Positions 1 through 8,740 of a stretch of DNA of 64,000 nucleotides are shown in pieces; the first letter of the stretch is position 1; the number at the start of each line of letters is the position of its first letter. Below the pieces are notes generated by a model. The model had not been told where the DNA came from, did not search any database, and worked only from the letters and a program-made list of their open reading frames with translations. A program made the position numbers and the translations under genes. Location of the stretch: contig NZ_LNQC01000071.1 in assembly GCF_001651855.1 (NCBI RefSeq), positions 122,703 through 186,702 of the forward strand, in the 5' to 3' direction. Source of the stretch: Sinorhizobium americanum. Lineage in GTDB: Bacteria; Pseudomonadota; Alphaproteobacteria; Rhizobiales; Rhizobiaceae.

Positions 1-236
1 ATCCTGCCATAGTCGGAACCGGCACTCGTCAAGAGCTCATCGCGTGCCCAGAGCTTGCAGAGAACCTGCTTGTGGTTGAAGGCATTGGCGATATTCGCTT
101 CGGGATGCTTCGCAATGACCTTCGCTATGCCGGCGACCAGCGTGCTGCCGGAGTATGCGGCGAGGCCCCGCGCGAGGTCATAACCGTTTTCGTGCCAATC
201 GTCGGATGTGCGGGGGGAGTGGCTGGCATGCGTCAT
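1..236 (-). CDS. Unknown protein, N-terminal part only (runs off left edge)
   Basis: An open frame starts with ATG at 236 on the minus strand and stays open to the window edge (78 codons). The residues read MTHASHSPRTSDDW, then HENGYDLARGL and later AKHPEANIANAFN. They look like real protein with rhizobial codon use (G/C in third positions). I do not recognise the family from this N-terminus. It is divergent from the ABC gene at 543, so the 237-542 gap probably holds both promoters. The plus-strand frame over the same bases (72-482) has unprotein-like composition and I treat it as a shadow. Confidence 0.55.
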   Translation of the reverse strand, partial: MTHASHSPRTSDDWHENGYDLARGLAAYSGSTLVAGIAKVIAKHPEANIANAFNHKQVLCKLWARDELLTSAGSDYGR

Positions 237-542
237 GCGGCTGTTGTAAGCTCAGGGTGCGGCAAGCGCAAGGCGCGCAAGAACACCGCGACTGATGGGT
301 TTGCCGAAAGAGCGGAGTCGCGCCGGAACGACAGGACAGATCGATATCCGGCAGAAGAAGTTTGCTCGGATCTCCGGGCACTTGACATGGAGCATGCCTC
401 TGCTCTCATGGCAGGCAGTCACCGAGTTCGTGGAAGAGACGAACCATTGAAGATCTGGTGGAGAGAAACCATTTGCGCCTAGCGTCCGCCTCCGGAGCGG
501 CCCTGCGATCCCGAATTTCAGATTAGGTCTCATTATCCTCCC
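237..542. other. Intergenic region between divergent genes
   Basis: About 306 bases with no convincing gene. It separates the minus-strand partial gene from the plus-strand ABC gene and should contain divergent promoters. I see no clear sigma-70 pair, operator dyad or terminator. Short open frames on both strands here are Arg/Ser-rich and lack ribosome-binding sites. Confidence 0.4.
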
Positions 543-3254
543 ATGGAACCCCGTCTTTCCCGCTACATCTGGACCCATACCCGAAAGTCGCAGCTCTGGA
601 TCCTCCTGATCGTGGCGCTGTCGATGATCCCCTATTTCATGTCTTTCGACCTGCCGAAGCAGATCGTCAACGGGCCGATCCAGGGACAGGGCTTCGAGAC
701 GCCCGGAGCGACCCAGCTCTTCCTGCCGATTTCCTTCAGCCTGCCGTATTTTGGCGAGGTCAATCTGTTTTCGGGAATCGAACTTGGGCGGCAGGGGACG
801 CTGCTGGCACTCAGTCTCGTCTTTCTCCTGCTGGTGATCATCAACGGGCTATTCAAGTTCTACATCAACACTTACAAGGGCCGGCTCGGCGAACGGCTCC
901 TCAGACGCATCCGTTTCGAGCTCGTCGATCGCGTGCTGCGCTTCCCGCCGCATCACCTGAAGCGCGTGAAGCCCGCAGAAATCTCGACGATGATCAAGGA
1001 TGAAGTGGAGCCGATGGGCGGCTTCACCGGCGACGCTTTCGTGCAGCCTGCGCTGCTCGGCGGCCAGGCGCTGACGGCGCTGATCTTCATCCTGATCCAG
1101 AGCTTCTGGCTCGGCATCATCGCCTTTGTCATCGTCGCGATCCAGGCGATAATCATTCCGCGCATGCGCCGGCGCCTGCTGGTGCTCGGCCGCGAGCGGC
1201 AGCTGACGGCACGCGAGCTCTCCGGACGGGTCAGCGAAATCGTCGATGGCATCGGCACGATCCGCGGCCATGATACGTCCAACTACGAGCGAGCCGACAT
1301 TGCCGCTCGCCTCGGCCGGATTTTCAAGATCCGCTACGACCTTTACCAGTGGAAGTTCCTGGTGAAGTTCCTGAACAACTTCCTCGCCCAGGTCACGCCG
1401 TTTCTGTTCTATTCGATCGGCGGCTACTTCGCCCTGCAGGGGCGCCTCGACATCGGCCAGCTGGTCGCGGTGATCGGTGCCTACAAGGACCTGCCGGGAC
1501 CGCTGAAGGAACTGATCGATTGGGACCAGGCGCGCCAGGACGTGCAGGTCAAATACACCCAGGTCGTCGAACAGTTCAGCGTCGAACCTTTGATCGACCC
1601 GAAGGTGCAGGAGGTTTCCGTTGCATCGCCTCCGGTGCTCTCCGGCGCGCTTGCTGCCGTCAATCTCACTCTTGCCGATGACGGCGGCGCCAAGCTGATC
1701 GAGCATGTCTCCTTTCAGGTGCGCCCGGGCGAGACGGTGGCCGTAACAGGCGGCACCGGCGGCGGCGGAGAGGCTCTGGCCGAGGCGCTTGGCCGCCTGG
1801 CCTGGCCCGCAAGCGGCAGAATCGTCGTCGGCGAGGATGATATCCACGAGTTGCCGGAAGCGGTGATCGGACGGCGGATTTCCTATGCTTCCTCCGAGGT
1901 CTATGCGTTCCAGGGCAGTCTCGGCGACAATCTGCTCTACGGCCTCAAGCACGCCCCGCTGACCGAGGTTGTCTACGAGGGCGACAAGGCGGCCCATCGC
2001 CGGTGGGAACTGCTCGAAGCGAAGCTCGCCGGAAATCCCTCGCTCGACCTCAACAGCGACTGGATCGACTACGGAGCGGCCGGAGCCACGGGGCCGGAGG
2101 ATCTTTTCGGCAAGATCAGAGCCGTGCTGGACGTGGTGCTACTGACGAATGACATTTCCGCGCTTGCCGTCCGCTCGACGATCAATTCCGTCGAACACGA
2201 GGCATTTACGCAAGAAATCGTCGAGATGCGCGCAGCACTCCGCCGGCGTCTCGAGGCCGAGAAGCTCAGCGATCTCGTCGTCTTCTTCGAGCCGGGCTCC
2301 TACAATATCGAGGCGACCGTCGGCGAGAACCTGCTCTTCGGCACGGTGACGGACCGAGCTCGGTGGGAGGAGGCGCTCGAGAACCATCCGTTCTTCAAGA
2401 CGGTGCTGAAGCGGGCGGGTCTGCACGAGACCTTCTACGAGATGGGGCTGGAAATCGCCGAGAACGTCGTCGAACTGTTCCGCGACCTGCCGCCGGATCA
2501 TCCGTTCTTCCAGCAACTGACCTTCATGACCAGCGACGAAATCCCGGGCTATGAAGCACTTCTGCAGAAGGTGAGAGGCCGTCCGCTCGAGGAGGTCTCG
2601 GAGGAGGACGCGATCCGGATCATCCGGCTATGCTTCGGCTATATCGAGCCGCGGCATCGCTTCGGCCTTTTGACCGAGGAGCTGATGCAAAAGATCGTCG
2701 AGTCACGGCGGGAATTCAGCGACGGTCTGCCTGCCGATCTCGTCGGTATTATCGAGCACTATCAGCCGAACCGATACATGGCCTCGGCCACCATTCTCGA
2801 CAACGTGCTTTTCGGCCGTATCGGCCATAAGCACACGGACGGGTCGGACAAGATCAGGGCGATCGTCCGCGATCTCTTCGAAGCGCTCGGCCTCTACAAC
2901 AAGGTGCTGGCCTTCGGTCTCGATTTCGATGTCGGCGCCGGCGGCAAGCGGCTGACCGCCGGCCAGCGGCAGAAGCTCAATCTGGCACGCAGCCTGATCC
3001 GGCTTTCGGATTTCTATATCATCAACCAGCCGCTGCTGGCGCTCGACCAGCGCACCCAGGACCAGATCACCCGCAACGTGTTCGCCTTCCTGCACGACGA
3101 GAAGCGCGACCCGGCGATCGTGTGGGTGCTTTCCAATCCGGCCCTATCGGAACTCTTCGATCGCGTCGTGCATTTCGAAAATGGCCGGTTGGTGCACGAG
3201 GAAACTGTGGAAGCGCCGTCAAAAGACAGCGACTATAAGGAACTGGCGTCTTGA
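543..3254 (+). CDS. ABC exporter-like fusion protein with degenerate nucleotide-binding domain
   Basis: A 903-residue protein. Residues 1 to about 330 form a type-I exporter membrane domain with several hydrophobic helices (about 17-36, 90-115, 170-205, 275-300). The rest is an ATPase-like domain with a large insertion. The P-loop region (403-410, GGTGGGGE) has Gly and Glu where Lys and Ser/Thr belong. The signature-like stretch LTAGQ (804-808) is kept. Walker B reads IINQP, with Asn828 and Gln829 replacing Asp and Glu, and the switch-His region reads VLSNPA. Three copies of a motif like ENLLFG (near 463-468, 595-600 and 753-758) resemble the post-Q-loop segment normally present once. A cyclic-nucleotide-binding gene and an FkbM gene follow on the same strand. 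It is probably not a normal ATP-driven pump; substrate unknown. No strong ribosome-binding site precedes the start. Confidence 0.8.
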   Translation: MEPRLSRYIWTHTRKSQLWILLIVALSMIPYFMSFDLPKQIVNGPIQGQGFETPGATQLFLPISFSLPYFGEVNLFSGIELGRQGTLLALSLVFLLLVIINGLFKFYINTYKGRLGERLLRRIRFELVDRVLRFPPHHLKRVKPAEISTMIKDEVEPMGGFTGDAFVQPALLGGQALTALIFILIQSFWLGIIAFVIVAIQAIIIPRMRRRLLVLGRERQLTARELSGRVSEIVDGIGTIRGHDTSNYERADIAARLGRIFKIRYDLYQWKFLVKFLNNFLAQVTPFLFYSIGGYFALQGRLDIGQLVAVIGAYKDLPGPLKELIDWDQARQDVQVKYTQVVEQFSVEPLIDPKVQEVSVASPPVLSGALAAVNLTLADDGGAKLIEHVSFQVRPGETVAVTGGTGGGGEALAEALGRLAWPASGRIVVGEDDIHELPEAVIGRRISYASSEVYAFQGSLGDNLLYGLKHAPLTEVVYEGDKAAHRRWELLEAKLAGNPSLDLNSDWIDYGAAGATGPEDLFGKIRAVLDVVLLTNDISALAVRSTINSVEHEAFTQEIVEMRAALRRRLEAEKLSDLVVFFEPGSYNIEATVGENLLFGTVTDRARWEEALENHPFFKTVLKRAGLHETFYEMGLEIAENVVELFRDLPPDHPFFQQLTFMTSDEIPGYEALLQKVRGRPLEEVSEEDAIRIIRLCFGYIEPRHRFGLLTEELMQKIVESRREFSDGLPADLVGIIEHYQPNRYMASATILDNVLFGRIGHKHTDGSDKIRAIVRDLFEALGLYNKVLAFGLDFDVGAGGKRLTAGQRQKLNLARSLIRLSDFYIINQPLLALDQRTQDQITRNVFAFLHDEKRDPAIVWVLSNPALSELFDRVVHFENGRLVHEETVEAPSKDSDYKELAS

Positions 3255-3346
3255 TGTAATATTAGCATAGGGTGGCAGGCGTAATTTCCCGGCCGGTCGG
3301 GAACGGACGCCTCGCGCCCGCGACACATTAGGAGAAGCGGACTGAT

Positions 3347-3811
3347 ATGCTCCTGAAAGACGAAGTGGAAATGTTGCGCCGGATTACGCTTTTTTCCGGC
3401 CTGCCACCTGCGAAACTCAAGCTTCTCGCTTTCACCTCCGATCGGGTGATGTACAGCGCCGGCGAAAACCTGTTCCACCAAGGAGATATCGGCGACGCGG
3501 CCTATGTCATTCTCTCCGGCAAGGCCGACGTCTTGGTTTCGACGCAGACGGGGCAGTTGAAGGTCGCCGAGGTGGAGCAGAATTCGATCGTCGGCGAGAT
3601 CGCCATCCTCTGCAACACGCCGCGTACCGCTACTATCCAGACGACCACCCCGCTCGAAGCCCTGCGCATTCGCAAGGACGATTTCCTGAAGCTGCTGGCC
3701 GATTTTCCGGAAATGGCGGTGGAGATCATGCGTGTGCTCGCCGACCGCCTCAGCCAGACCACTTCCGAGCTCACCGAAGCCCGTAGCCGCGCTCAACGGG
3801 CCGAGGCATAG
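3347..3811 (+). CDS. Stand-alone cyclic nucleotide-binding domain protein
   Basis: A 154-residue protein made almost entirely of one cNMP-binding (CAP_ED) beta-barrel. It contains GDIGDAAYVILSGKADV, then the phosphate-binding-cassette-like VGEIAILCNTPRTATI and a C-terminal helix with a short charged tail. No helix-turn-helix follows, so it is not a Crp/Fnr transcription factor but a sensory or regulatory module. AGGAGA lies upstream of the ATG. It sits 92 bp after the degenerate ABC gene and 99 bp before the FkbM gene, which suggests a regulatory partnership with the transporter. The ligand (cAMP, cGMP or none) is not known. Confidence 0.85.
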   Translation: MLLKDEVEMLRRITLFSGLPPAKLKLLAFTSDRVMYSAGENLFHQGDIGDAAYVILSGKADVLVSTQTGQLKVAEVEQNSIVGEIAILCNTPRTATIQTTTPLEALRIRKDDFLKLLADFPEMAVEIMRVLADRLSQTTSELTEARSRAQRAEA

Positions 3812-3910
3812 GTTTCCCAGGTATTTCCGAAGTTGGTCCGCCGACAGGTTGTGCGGCCTTGCGGATTTATTCCGGTTCCGATTTCCGGAATCATGCAGTA
3901 GAGAGGCGCC

Positions 3911-4660
3911 ATGCGCGCCATAACCTATTTCGAAAAGACCGTTCACTTCCCCGACAAGCCGGAAAAGAAACGCTTTTTCGCCCGCCTCCAGGCTGGTCAA
4001 TGGGAACCTGGCACCTTCCAGAACATCGCGCGCCTGGTCGACGAAAAAACCACCTTCATCGACATCGGCGGCTGGATCGGCGTCACCCCCTATTGGGCGG
4101 CGCAGATCGCCAACAATGTCATCGTCGTCGAGCCCGATCCGGTGTGCTTCGGCATCCTGACTGAGATGAAGGCCGGCAATGCCGGCGAGGTGGAACTCGT
4201 CAACGCCGCGCTCTCGCAAGACGAGCGCCTGGTGCTCAATTCCGTCGGCGGCGGCTTCGGCAGTTCGGAGACGTCGGCGCTGATCGCCGACGAGACCGGC
4301 ATGGCGATCACTGCCGAAACGATCACGATCGAGAAGCTCCAGGCGATGGCGAAGACCGAGCGCCTCTGCTTCAAGATCGACATCGAAGGTTACGAATACA
4401 AGGCGCCCGACCAATTCCGGGCGATTGACCGCGAGCGAACGGCGGGGGTGCTTCTGGCGGTGCATCCGCAGATCCTGGCTGCCTCGCTCTCCGGTCCTGC
4501 GGTGTTGCGAGCCATCCGGACCATGGCCGCGACGGTGCGTTTGGTTCGCAGCTTTCGCGGATTTCGCCTGGAGAACAGGTCGGCAATCTTTACGGCATTA
4601 CGCAAGTCGATCGCGCGGCGCGAACTCAAAGGCTTCGACCTGCTCTTCCTTCCCAAGTGA
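3911..4660 (+). CDS. FkbM family SAM-dependent methyltransferase
   Basis: A 249-residue protein with the FkbM fold: motif I FIDIGGWIGVTPYWA (about 49-63), VVEPDP (about 75-80) and the family-typical FKIDIEGYEYKA (about 155-166). Family members O-methylate small molecules or sugars; the acceptor here cannot be deduced. It ends the three-gene set ABC protein / cNMP protein / FkbM and is convergent with the copper operon, only 15 bp from its last gene. Confidence 0.85.
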   Translation: MRAITYFEKTVHFPDKPEKKRFFARLQAGQWEPGTFQNIARLVDEKTTFIDIGGWIGVTPYWAAQIANNVIVVEPDPVCFGILTEMKAGNAGEVELVNAALSQDERLVLNSVGGGFGSSETSALIADETGMAITAETITIEKLQAMAKTERLCFKIDIEGYEYKAPDQFRAIDRERTAGVLLAVHPQILAASLSGPAVLRAIRTMAATVRLVRSFRGFRLENRSAIFTALRKSIARRELKGFDLLFLPK

Positions 4661-4675
4661 GTAAGGGACGGCGTG

Positions 4676-5149
4676 TCAGATTGCCGGTCGGACGCTATGG
4701 AAGATGGTCGGCGCCGCGCCTGGTATCCTGCTGAAGGCATAGACTTCATAGGCGGCTTGCGGATCGTCGCCCATGCCGAGCGACCCCGCGGGCATGCCGG
4801 GCACTGCGAGACCCGCAATGTCCGGGCGCTCCGCGAGCAATTTTCTGAGCGCCTCGAGTGGCACGTGCCCCTCGATCAAATAGCCGTCGAGCACGGCCGT
4901 GTGACAAGCCTCCATGTCCGGCGGAACGGCAAAGCGCCGCTTGATCGCGGTCATGTCGCTTTCATTGTGGACTTCGACCACGAGGCCCGCTGCCCTCATG
5001 GCGGCAGTCCAGCTTTCGCAGCAGCCGCAGAGCGGGTCCTTGTAGATCACCATGCGCCCGGGGCTTGCAAGCGCGATCGGGGACCGGAGCAAAAAGAGAA
5101 ACGCGCCCGCCAGTGTGCCGGCCAGGAATTCTCTGCGTCGGATTGTCAT
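4676..5149 (-). CDS. DUF411 metal-binding protein, exported
   Basis: A 157-residue protein. The N-terminus has a Tat-like leader (RRREFLAG at 4-11, then a hydrophobic stretch to about residue 28). The mature part carries the DUF411 hallmark YKDPLCGCC (Cys41, Cys43, Cys44) and later a conserved GHVP near residue 94. DUF411 proteins are periplasmic and usually lie in copper-resistance loci. Here it is the last gene of actP-cueR-DUF411, 72 bp after cueR, so a role in periplasmic copper binding is likely. The detailed function is not established. Confidence 0.85.
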   Translation of the reverse strand: MTIRRREFLAGTLAGAFLFLLRSPIALASPGRMVIYKDPLCGCCESWTAAMRAAGLVVEVHNESDMTAIKRRFAVPPDMEACHTAVLDGYLIEGHVPLEALRKLLAERPDIAGLAVPGMPAGSLGMGDDPQAAYEVYAFSRIPGAAPTIFHSVRPAI

Positions 5150-5221
5150 GGGATCACTCCTTCCCTGGCGCTGTTCGTTCCGGCGCGCCGCCGCCGACCA
5201 TGAAATTAGACGCCGAGGCGG

Positions 5222-5704
5222 TCAGCGTGTCGATTCACCAGATCGCCGCACGCGCACTGGCTCAACGCCGCCACGACCGAAACGCGCCGGCTCAAGCAGC
5301 TTCCCCGGTCCGCTATCCGCATCGGCAAGATCGTCGATAATCGGGCAGTCCGGTCGCGCGTCGCCGTGGCAATGGGCCGCAAGGTGTTTCAACGTCAGGC
5401 TCATCGCCTTCAGTTCCTCCGCCTTGCGCTCCAGTAGCGCGACTTGATCGAGCGCAATCTTTTTCACCTCGCTGCTGGCGCGCGAGCGATCGCGCCAAAG
5501 TGCCAGAAGATCCGCCATCTGCTCGACGGTGAAGCCGAGGTCGCGGGCCCGCCGGATGAACCGCAGCGTGTGGACGTCGTTGTCGCCGTAGTTGCGATAG
5601 CCGGAAAGAGTCCTGTCGGCCGGCGGAATGAGGCCGATCTTCTCATAGTAGCGGACCATCTTCGCCGAAACGCCCGAGGCGCGTGCGAGATCGCCGATGT
5701 TCAT
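5222..5704 (-). CDS. cueR: CueR, MerR-family copper-responsive regulator
   Basis: A 160-residue MerR-family activator with an N-terminal winged helix (MNIGDLARASGVSAKMVRYYE), a dimerisation helix and a metal loop with Cys112 and Cys120 (C-x7-C, CHGDARPDC). These are the positions that bind Cu(I) in E. coli CueR. The C-terminus beyond residue 125 is longer than in E. coli. It lies 81 bp downstream of actP on the same strand, so it is probably co-transcribed and autoregulated. A small hairpin (TTCGGC/GCCGAA, 5723-5740) lies in the gap. Two matching promoter dyads occur in the window (8315-8345 and 20507-20537). Confidence 0.93.
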   Translation of the reverse strand: MNIGDLARASGVSAKMVRYYEKIGLIPPADRTLSGYRNYGDNDVHTLRFIRRARDLGFTVEQMADLLALWRDRSRASSEVKKIALDQVALLERKAEELKAMSLTLKHLAAHCHGDARPDCPIIDDLADADSGPGKLLEPARFGRGGVEPVRVRRSGESTR

Positions 5705-5785
5705 ATCGTCACCCTTTCGACATTCGGCAGGTAAGCCGAAATATAGGAATTCGCCGGCGCGAACGCCAATGAGGACCGCTGCCGT

Positions 5786-8284
5786 TCACGCCTGCCGCTC
5801 CGGAGTCCGGAATCCCTTGAGGCGCAGGGCATTGCCGACCACGAAGACGCTGGAAAGTGCCATTGCTCCGGCGGCAAAGACCGGCGAGAGCAGGACGCCA
5901 TAGCCGGGATAGAGCGCCCCGGCGGCCACCGGAATGAGCACCACGTTATAGGCGAAGGCCCAGAACAGGTTCTGCTTGATGTTGCGGATCGTCGCCTTCG
6001 AAAGGGCGATCGCATTCGGCACGCCGACGAGATCGCCGGACATCAGCACCACGTCTGCGCTCTCGATTGCGACATCGGTACCGGTGCCGATCGCGATCCC
6101 GACATCGGCGGCGGCAAGCGCCGGCGCGTCGTTGATCCCGTCGCCGACGAAGGCGACTTTGCGGCCTTCCGCCTGCAGGCGCTTGACCGCCGCGGCCTTG
6201 CCGTCCGGCAACACCTCGGCGAGCACCTCGTCGATGCCGAGTCGACGGGCGATCGCCTCGGCCGTCCGGCGATTGTCGCCGGTGACCATTGCGATCTTCA
6301 GGCCGAGGTCATGCAGCGCCCGAATCGCCTGCGGCGTCGTCTCCTTCAGCGGATCGGCAACCGCGACGATGGCGGCGAGCCTGCCGTCGATTGCCGCATA
6401 GAGCGGACTCTTGCCTTCGTCCGCGAGCCGGGCGGCCTCCGAGGCAAACGGCGAGACGTCGAGGCCGAGCCGCGCCATCAGCCTGTCGGCGCCAATGTGG
6501 ACGTCCTTTCCGGCAACCTCGGCTCGGGTGCCGAAACCGGGAATGGCTTCGAACTTTTCAGGCTCGGCCAATTCAAGGCCGGTGGCCCGGGCCGCGGCAA
6601 CGATCGCTTCGGCGATCGGGTGTTCGGAGCGTGCTTCGGCGGCGGCGATCAAAACCAGGACGGCGTTGCGCTCGAAGCCGGGTGTGGTCTCGAGATCGGT
6701 CAGCCGCGGCCGCCCCTCGGTCAGGGTGCCGGTCTTGTCGATGGCGATGACCGCGGCATTGCGCAAGCTCTGCAATGCTTCACCCTTGCGAAAAAGCACG
6801 CCCATCTCGGCGGCCCGGCCGGTGCCGACCATGATCGAAGTCGGCGTCGCGAGACCCATGGCACAGGGGCAGGCGATGATCAGCACCGCAACACCGTTGA
6901 CCAGAGCGAAGGTGAGGGCCGGGTTTGGTACGAAAACGAGCCAGGTGAGGAAAGTCACCACGGCGACCGCCATTACGGCCGGCACGAACCAGCCGGTGAC
7001 GCGATCGACGAGCGTCTGGATCGGCAATTTCGCGCCTTGCGCCTGCTCGACCATCCGGATGATCTGCGCAAGAACGGTTTCGGCACCGACCTTGGTGGCA
7101 CGGAAGGTGAAGGCACCGGTCTTGTTGATCGTGCCACCGACGACATCCGACCCCTTCGTCTTTTCCACCGGCACGGGCTCGCCGGTGATCATCGATTCGT
7201 CGATATAGGATTGGCCGTCGACGACCACGCCGTCGACGGCCACCTTCTCGCCGGGCCGCACCATCACCATGTCGCCGGCGCGCAATTCGGCAACCGGGAT
7301 TTCCAGCGACTCGCCGTCGCGCCGGACGCGCGCCGTCTTCGGCTGCAGGCTCATCAGGTGCTTGATCGCCTCCGATGTGCGGCCTTTGGCGCGCGCTTCG
7401 AGCAGCCGTCCGAGCAGGATCAGCGTGACGATGACAGCTGCCGCTTCGTAGTAGACATTGGCGGTACCAGCCGGCAGAAGCCCGGGCGCAAAGGTGGCGA
7501 CGAGCGAATAGCCCCAGGCGGCTGCCGTTCCGATCGCCACCAGCGAGTTCATGTCGGGTGCGGCGCGCAACAGCGCAGGCACTCCCTTCGCGAAGAAGCG
7601 GAGGCCGGGGCCGAAGAGAACGATCGTCGCCAGAGCGAACTGCAGGTATCGGCTCTCCGCCATGCCGATGCGGCTCATCACCAAATCATGGATCGGCTGA
7701 ACGAAGTGCGACCCCATTTCGAGGACGAAGACCGGAAGCGTCAGAAGCGCGGCCGCCACGAAGTCCCACTGCAGCCGTCTCAGTTCCTGGTTGCGCTTTT
7801 CTCCCTCGCGGTCGATATCCTGATCACTGCCGCGTTGACGTGCCTCGTAACCGACGCCGCGAACCGCCTCCACCAGCAGTTCGGTGGAGGCGAGCCCCCT
7901 GACCAGCCGGATCGAGGCCCTCTCGCTGGCAAGATTGACATTCGCCTCGACGACGCCGGGGACGGCCCTCAGCGCCTTCTCGACGCGCCCCACGCAGGAG
8001 GCGCAACTCATCCCCTCGATGTCGAGCTCAAGCGCATCTTCAACCGCTTCGTAACCGAGATTCTCGATCGCCTTGATAATCTCGGATGGTTTCGCCGTCT
8101 CATCGAAGCGAATGTCGGCGCGCTCCGTTGCCAGGTTGACGGAGGCGGAAACCACCCCCGGCACGGTCCTAATCGCCTTCTCGACGCGCGCGACGCAGGA
8201 GACGCAGTTCATGCCCTCCACGGAAAGGCTGACGTTTTGCGTGCTTTCCACATGCCTCGTTCCGGCGGCGTTCAGGGATCCCAT
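5786..8284 (-). CDS. actP: Copper-exporting P1B-type ATPase (ActP/CopA)
   Basis: An 832-residue inner-membrane pump that exports Cu(I). It has two N-terminal HMA domains with CxxC motifs (Cys27/Cys30 in GMNCVSC and Cys94/Cys97 in GMSCASC), then membrane helices, the actuator TGEPVPV motif, the ion-binding CPC in [11 protein letters not shown], the phosphorylation motif DKTGT and the hinge GDGINDAPA. Length and domain order are standard for copper ATPases. It is the first gene of a minus-strand operon with cueR and a DUF411 gene, and its upstream region carries a CueR-type promoter. In rhizobia the orthologue is named actP. Confidence 0.95.
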   Translation of the reverse strand: MGSLNAAGTRHVESTQNVSLSVEGMNCVSCVARVEKAIRTVPGVVSASVNLATERADIRFDETAKPSEIIKAIENLGYEAVEDALELDIEGMSCASCVGRVEKALRAVPGVVEANVNLASERASIRLVRGLASTELLVEAVRGVGYEARQRGSDQDIDREGEKRNQELRRLQWDFVAAALLTLPVFVLEMGSHFVQPIHDLVMSRIGMAESRYLQFALATIVLFGPGLRFFAKGVPALLRAAPDMNSLVAIGTAAAWGYSLVATFAPGLLPAGTANVYYEAAAVIVTLILLGRLLEARAKGRTSEAIKHLMSLQPKTARVRRDGESLEIPVAELRAGDMVMVRPGEKVAVDGVVVDGQSYIDESMITGEPVPVEKTKGSDVVGGTINKTGAFTFRATKVGAETVLAQIIRMVEQAQGAKLPIQTLVDRVTGWFVPAVMAVAVVTFLTWLVFVPNPALTFALVNGVAVLIIACPCAMGLATPTSIMVGTGRAAEMGVLFRKGEALQSLRNAAVIAIDKTGTLTEGRPRLTDLETTPGFERNAVLVLIAAAEARSEHPIAEAIVAAARATGLELAEPEKFEAIPGFGTRAEVAGKDVHIGADRLMARLGLDVSPFASEAARLADEGKSPLYAAIDGRLAAIVAVADPLKETTPQAIRALHDLGLKIAMVTGDNRRTAEAIARRLGIDEVLAEVLPDGKAAAVKRLQAEGRKVAFVGDGINDAPALAAADVGIAIGTGTDVAIESADVVLMSGDLVGVPNAIALSKATIRNIKQNLFWAFAYNVVLIPVAAGALYPGYGVLLSPVFAAGAMALSSVFVVGNALRLKGFRTPERQA

Positions 8285-8314
8285 GCTTATGTTCCTTGAT
8301 CATATCTGTCCCTG

Positions 8315-8345
8315 AGGATGGGCCTTCCAACGATGGGAAGGTCAA
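8315..8345 (-). promoter_or_regulatory. CueR-type promoter of actP
   Basis: On the minus strand TTGACC (8345-8340) and CATCCT (8320-8315) are separated by a 19-bp spacer, the overlong spacing typical of MerR-family promoters. Arms CCTTCC (8323-8328) and GGAAGG (8336-8341) form the dyad. The arrangement closely follows the E. coli copA promoter as I remember it. CueR (5222-5704) is the obvious regulator. Confidence 0.88.
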
Positions 8346-8632
8346 GGCCGACATGCACGTTTCGGAAAAAATTCGGGGATCATCGATCGCTGCCGGTGAT
8401 CAAAGGGCCGTGTGAGCTTCAAGTGCGCCCTTAGCCCCAGCCGGTTGATTTTTTCGTTCAGTGTCCGCTGCGGAGTCTGAAGGAGATCCGCTGCTTTTCG
8501 CGTGGCGCCGCAGCGCGTCAACGCGTCTTCGATCAAGGTTTGTTCATAGGCAGCCACCCGGTCTCCCAGTGCCATATCTCCGATCTCAAGCGCTGCCCGA
8601 ACACGCCTGCGCGAGCTCTCAGGATCAAATCG
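8342..8632 (-). pseudogene. C-terminal remnant of a DctD/NtrC-family response regulator
   Basis: An open stretch after a TGA at 8633-8635 encodes a Fis-type helix-turn-helix tail: VAAYEQTLIEDALTRCG, then KAADLLQTPQRTLNEKINRLGL. This matches the C-terminus of sigma-54-dependent DctD-like activators. The receiver and AAA+ domains are absent upstream, so this is a truncated relic and not a functional gene. Its stop codon overlaps the -35 of the actP promoter. Confidence 0.7.
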
Positions 8633-8651
8633 TCAATGCCACCGAGGTTGA

Positions 8652-8668
8652 CACTTATATGATAAGTG
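8652..8668. promoter_or_regulatory. Perfect inverted repeat upstream of hyuA, candidate operator
   Basis: CACTTAT-ATG-ATAAGTG is a perfect 7-bp-arm inverted repeat 72 bp before the hyuA start. The half-site ATAAGTG recurs at 18468-18474, just before the SDR gene at 18509. The GntR/FadR-type regulator at 17565-18296 is the natural candidate to bind both. This is inference from position and repetition. Confidence 0.5.
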
Positions 8669-8740
8669 CATACTAAAGGCATCAAGTTAATCTTGCCGTT
8701 TTGCCTATGCGGACGGGTGAAGAAACCGGGGGAATAAGCG

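Noticed and set aside
72..482. 136-codon plus-strand frame at the left edge
   Set aside because: It is antisense to the better-supported minus-strand partial gene (1-236), has no ribosome-binding site and an Arg/Cys-rich unnatural composition.
849..1997. 382-codon minus-strand frame
   Set aside because: Antisense shadow of the ABC gene; high GC makes long antisense frames common.
6311..8299. 662-codon plus-strand frame
   Set aside because: Antisense shadow of actP with Gly/Arg/His-rich residues and no recognisable domain.
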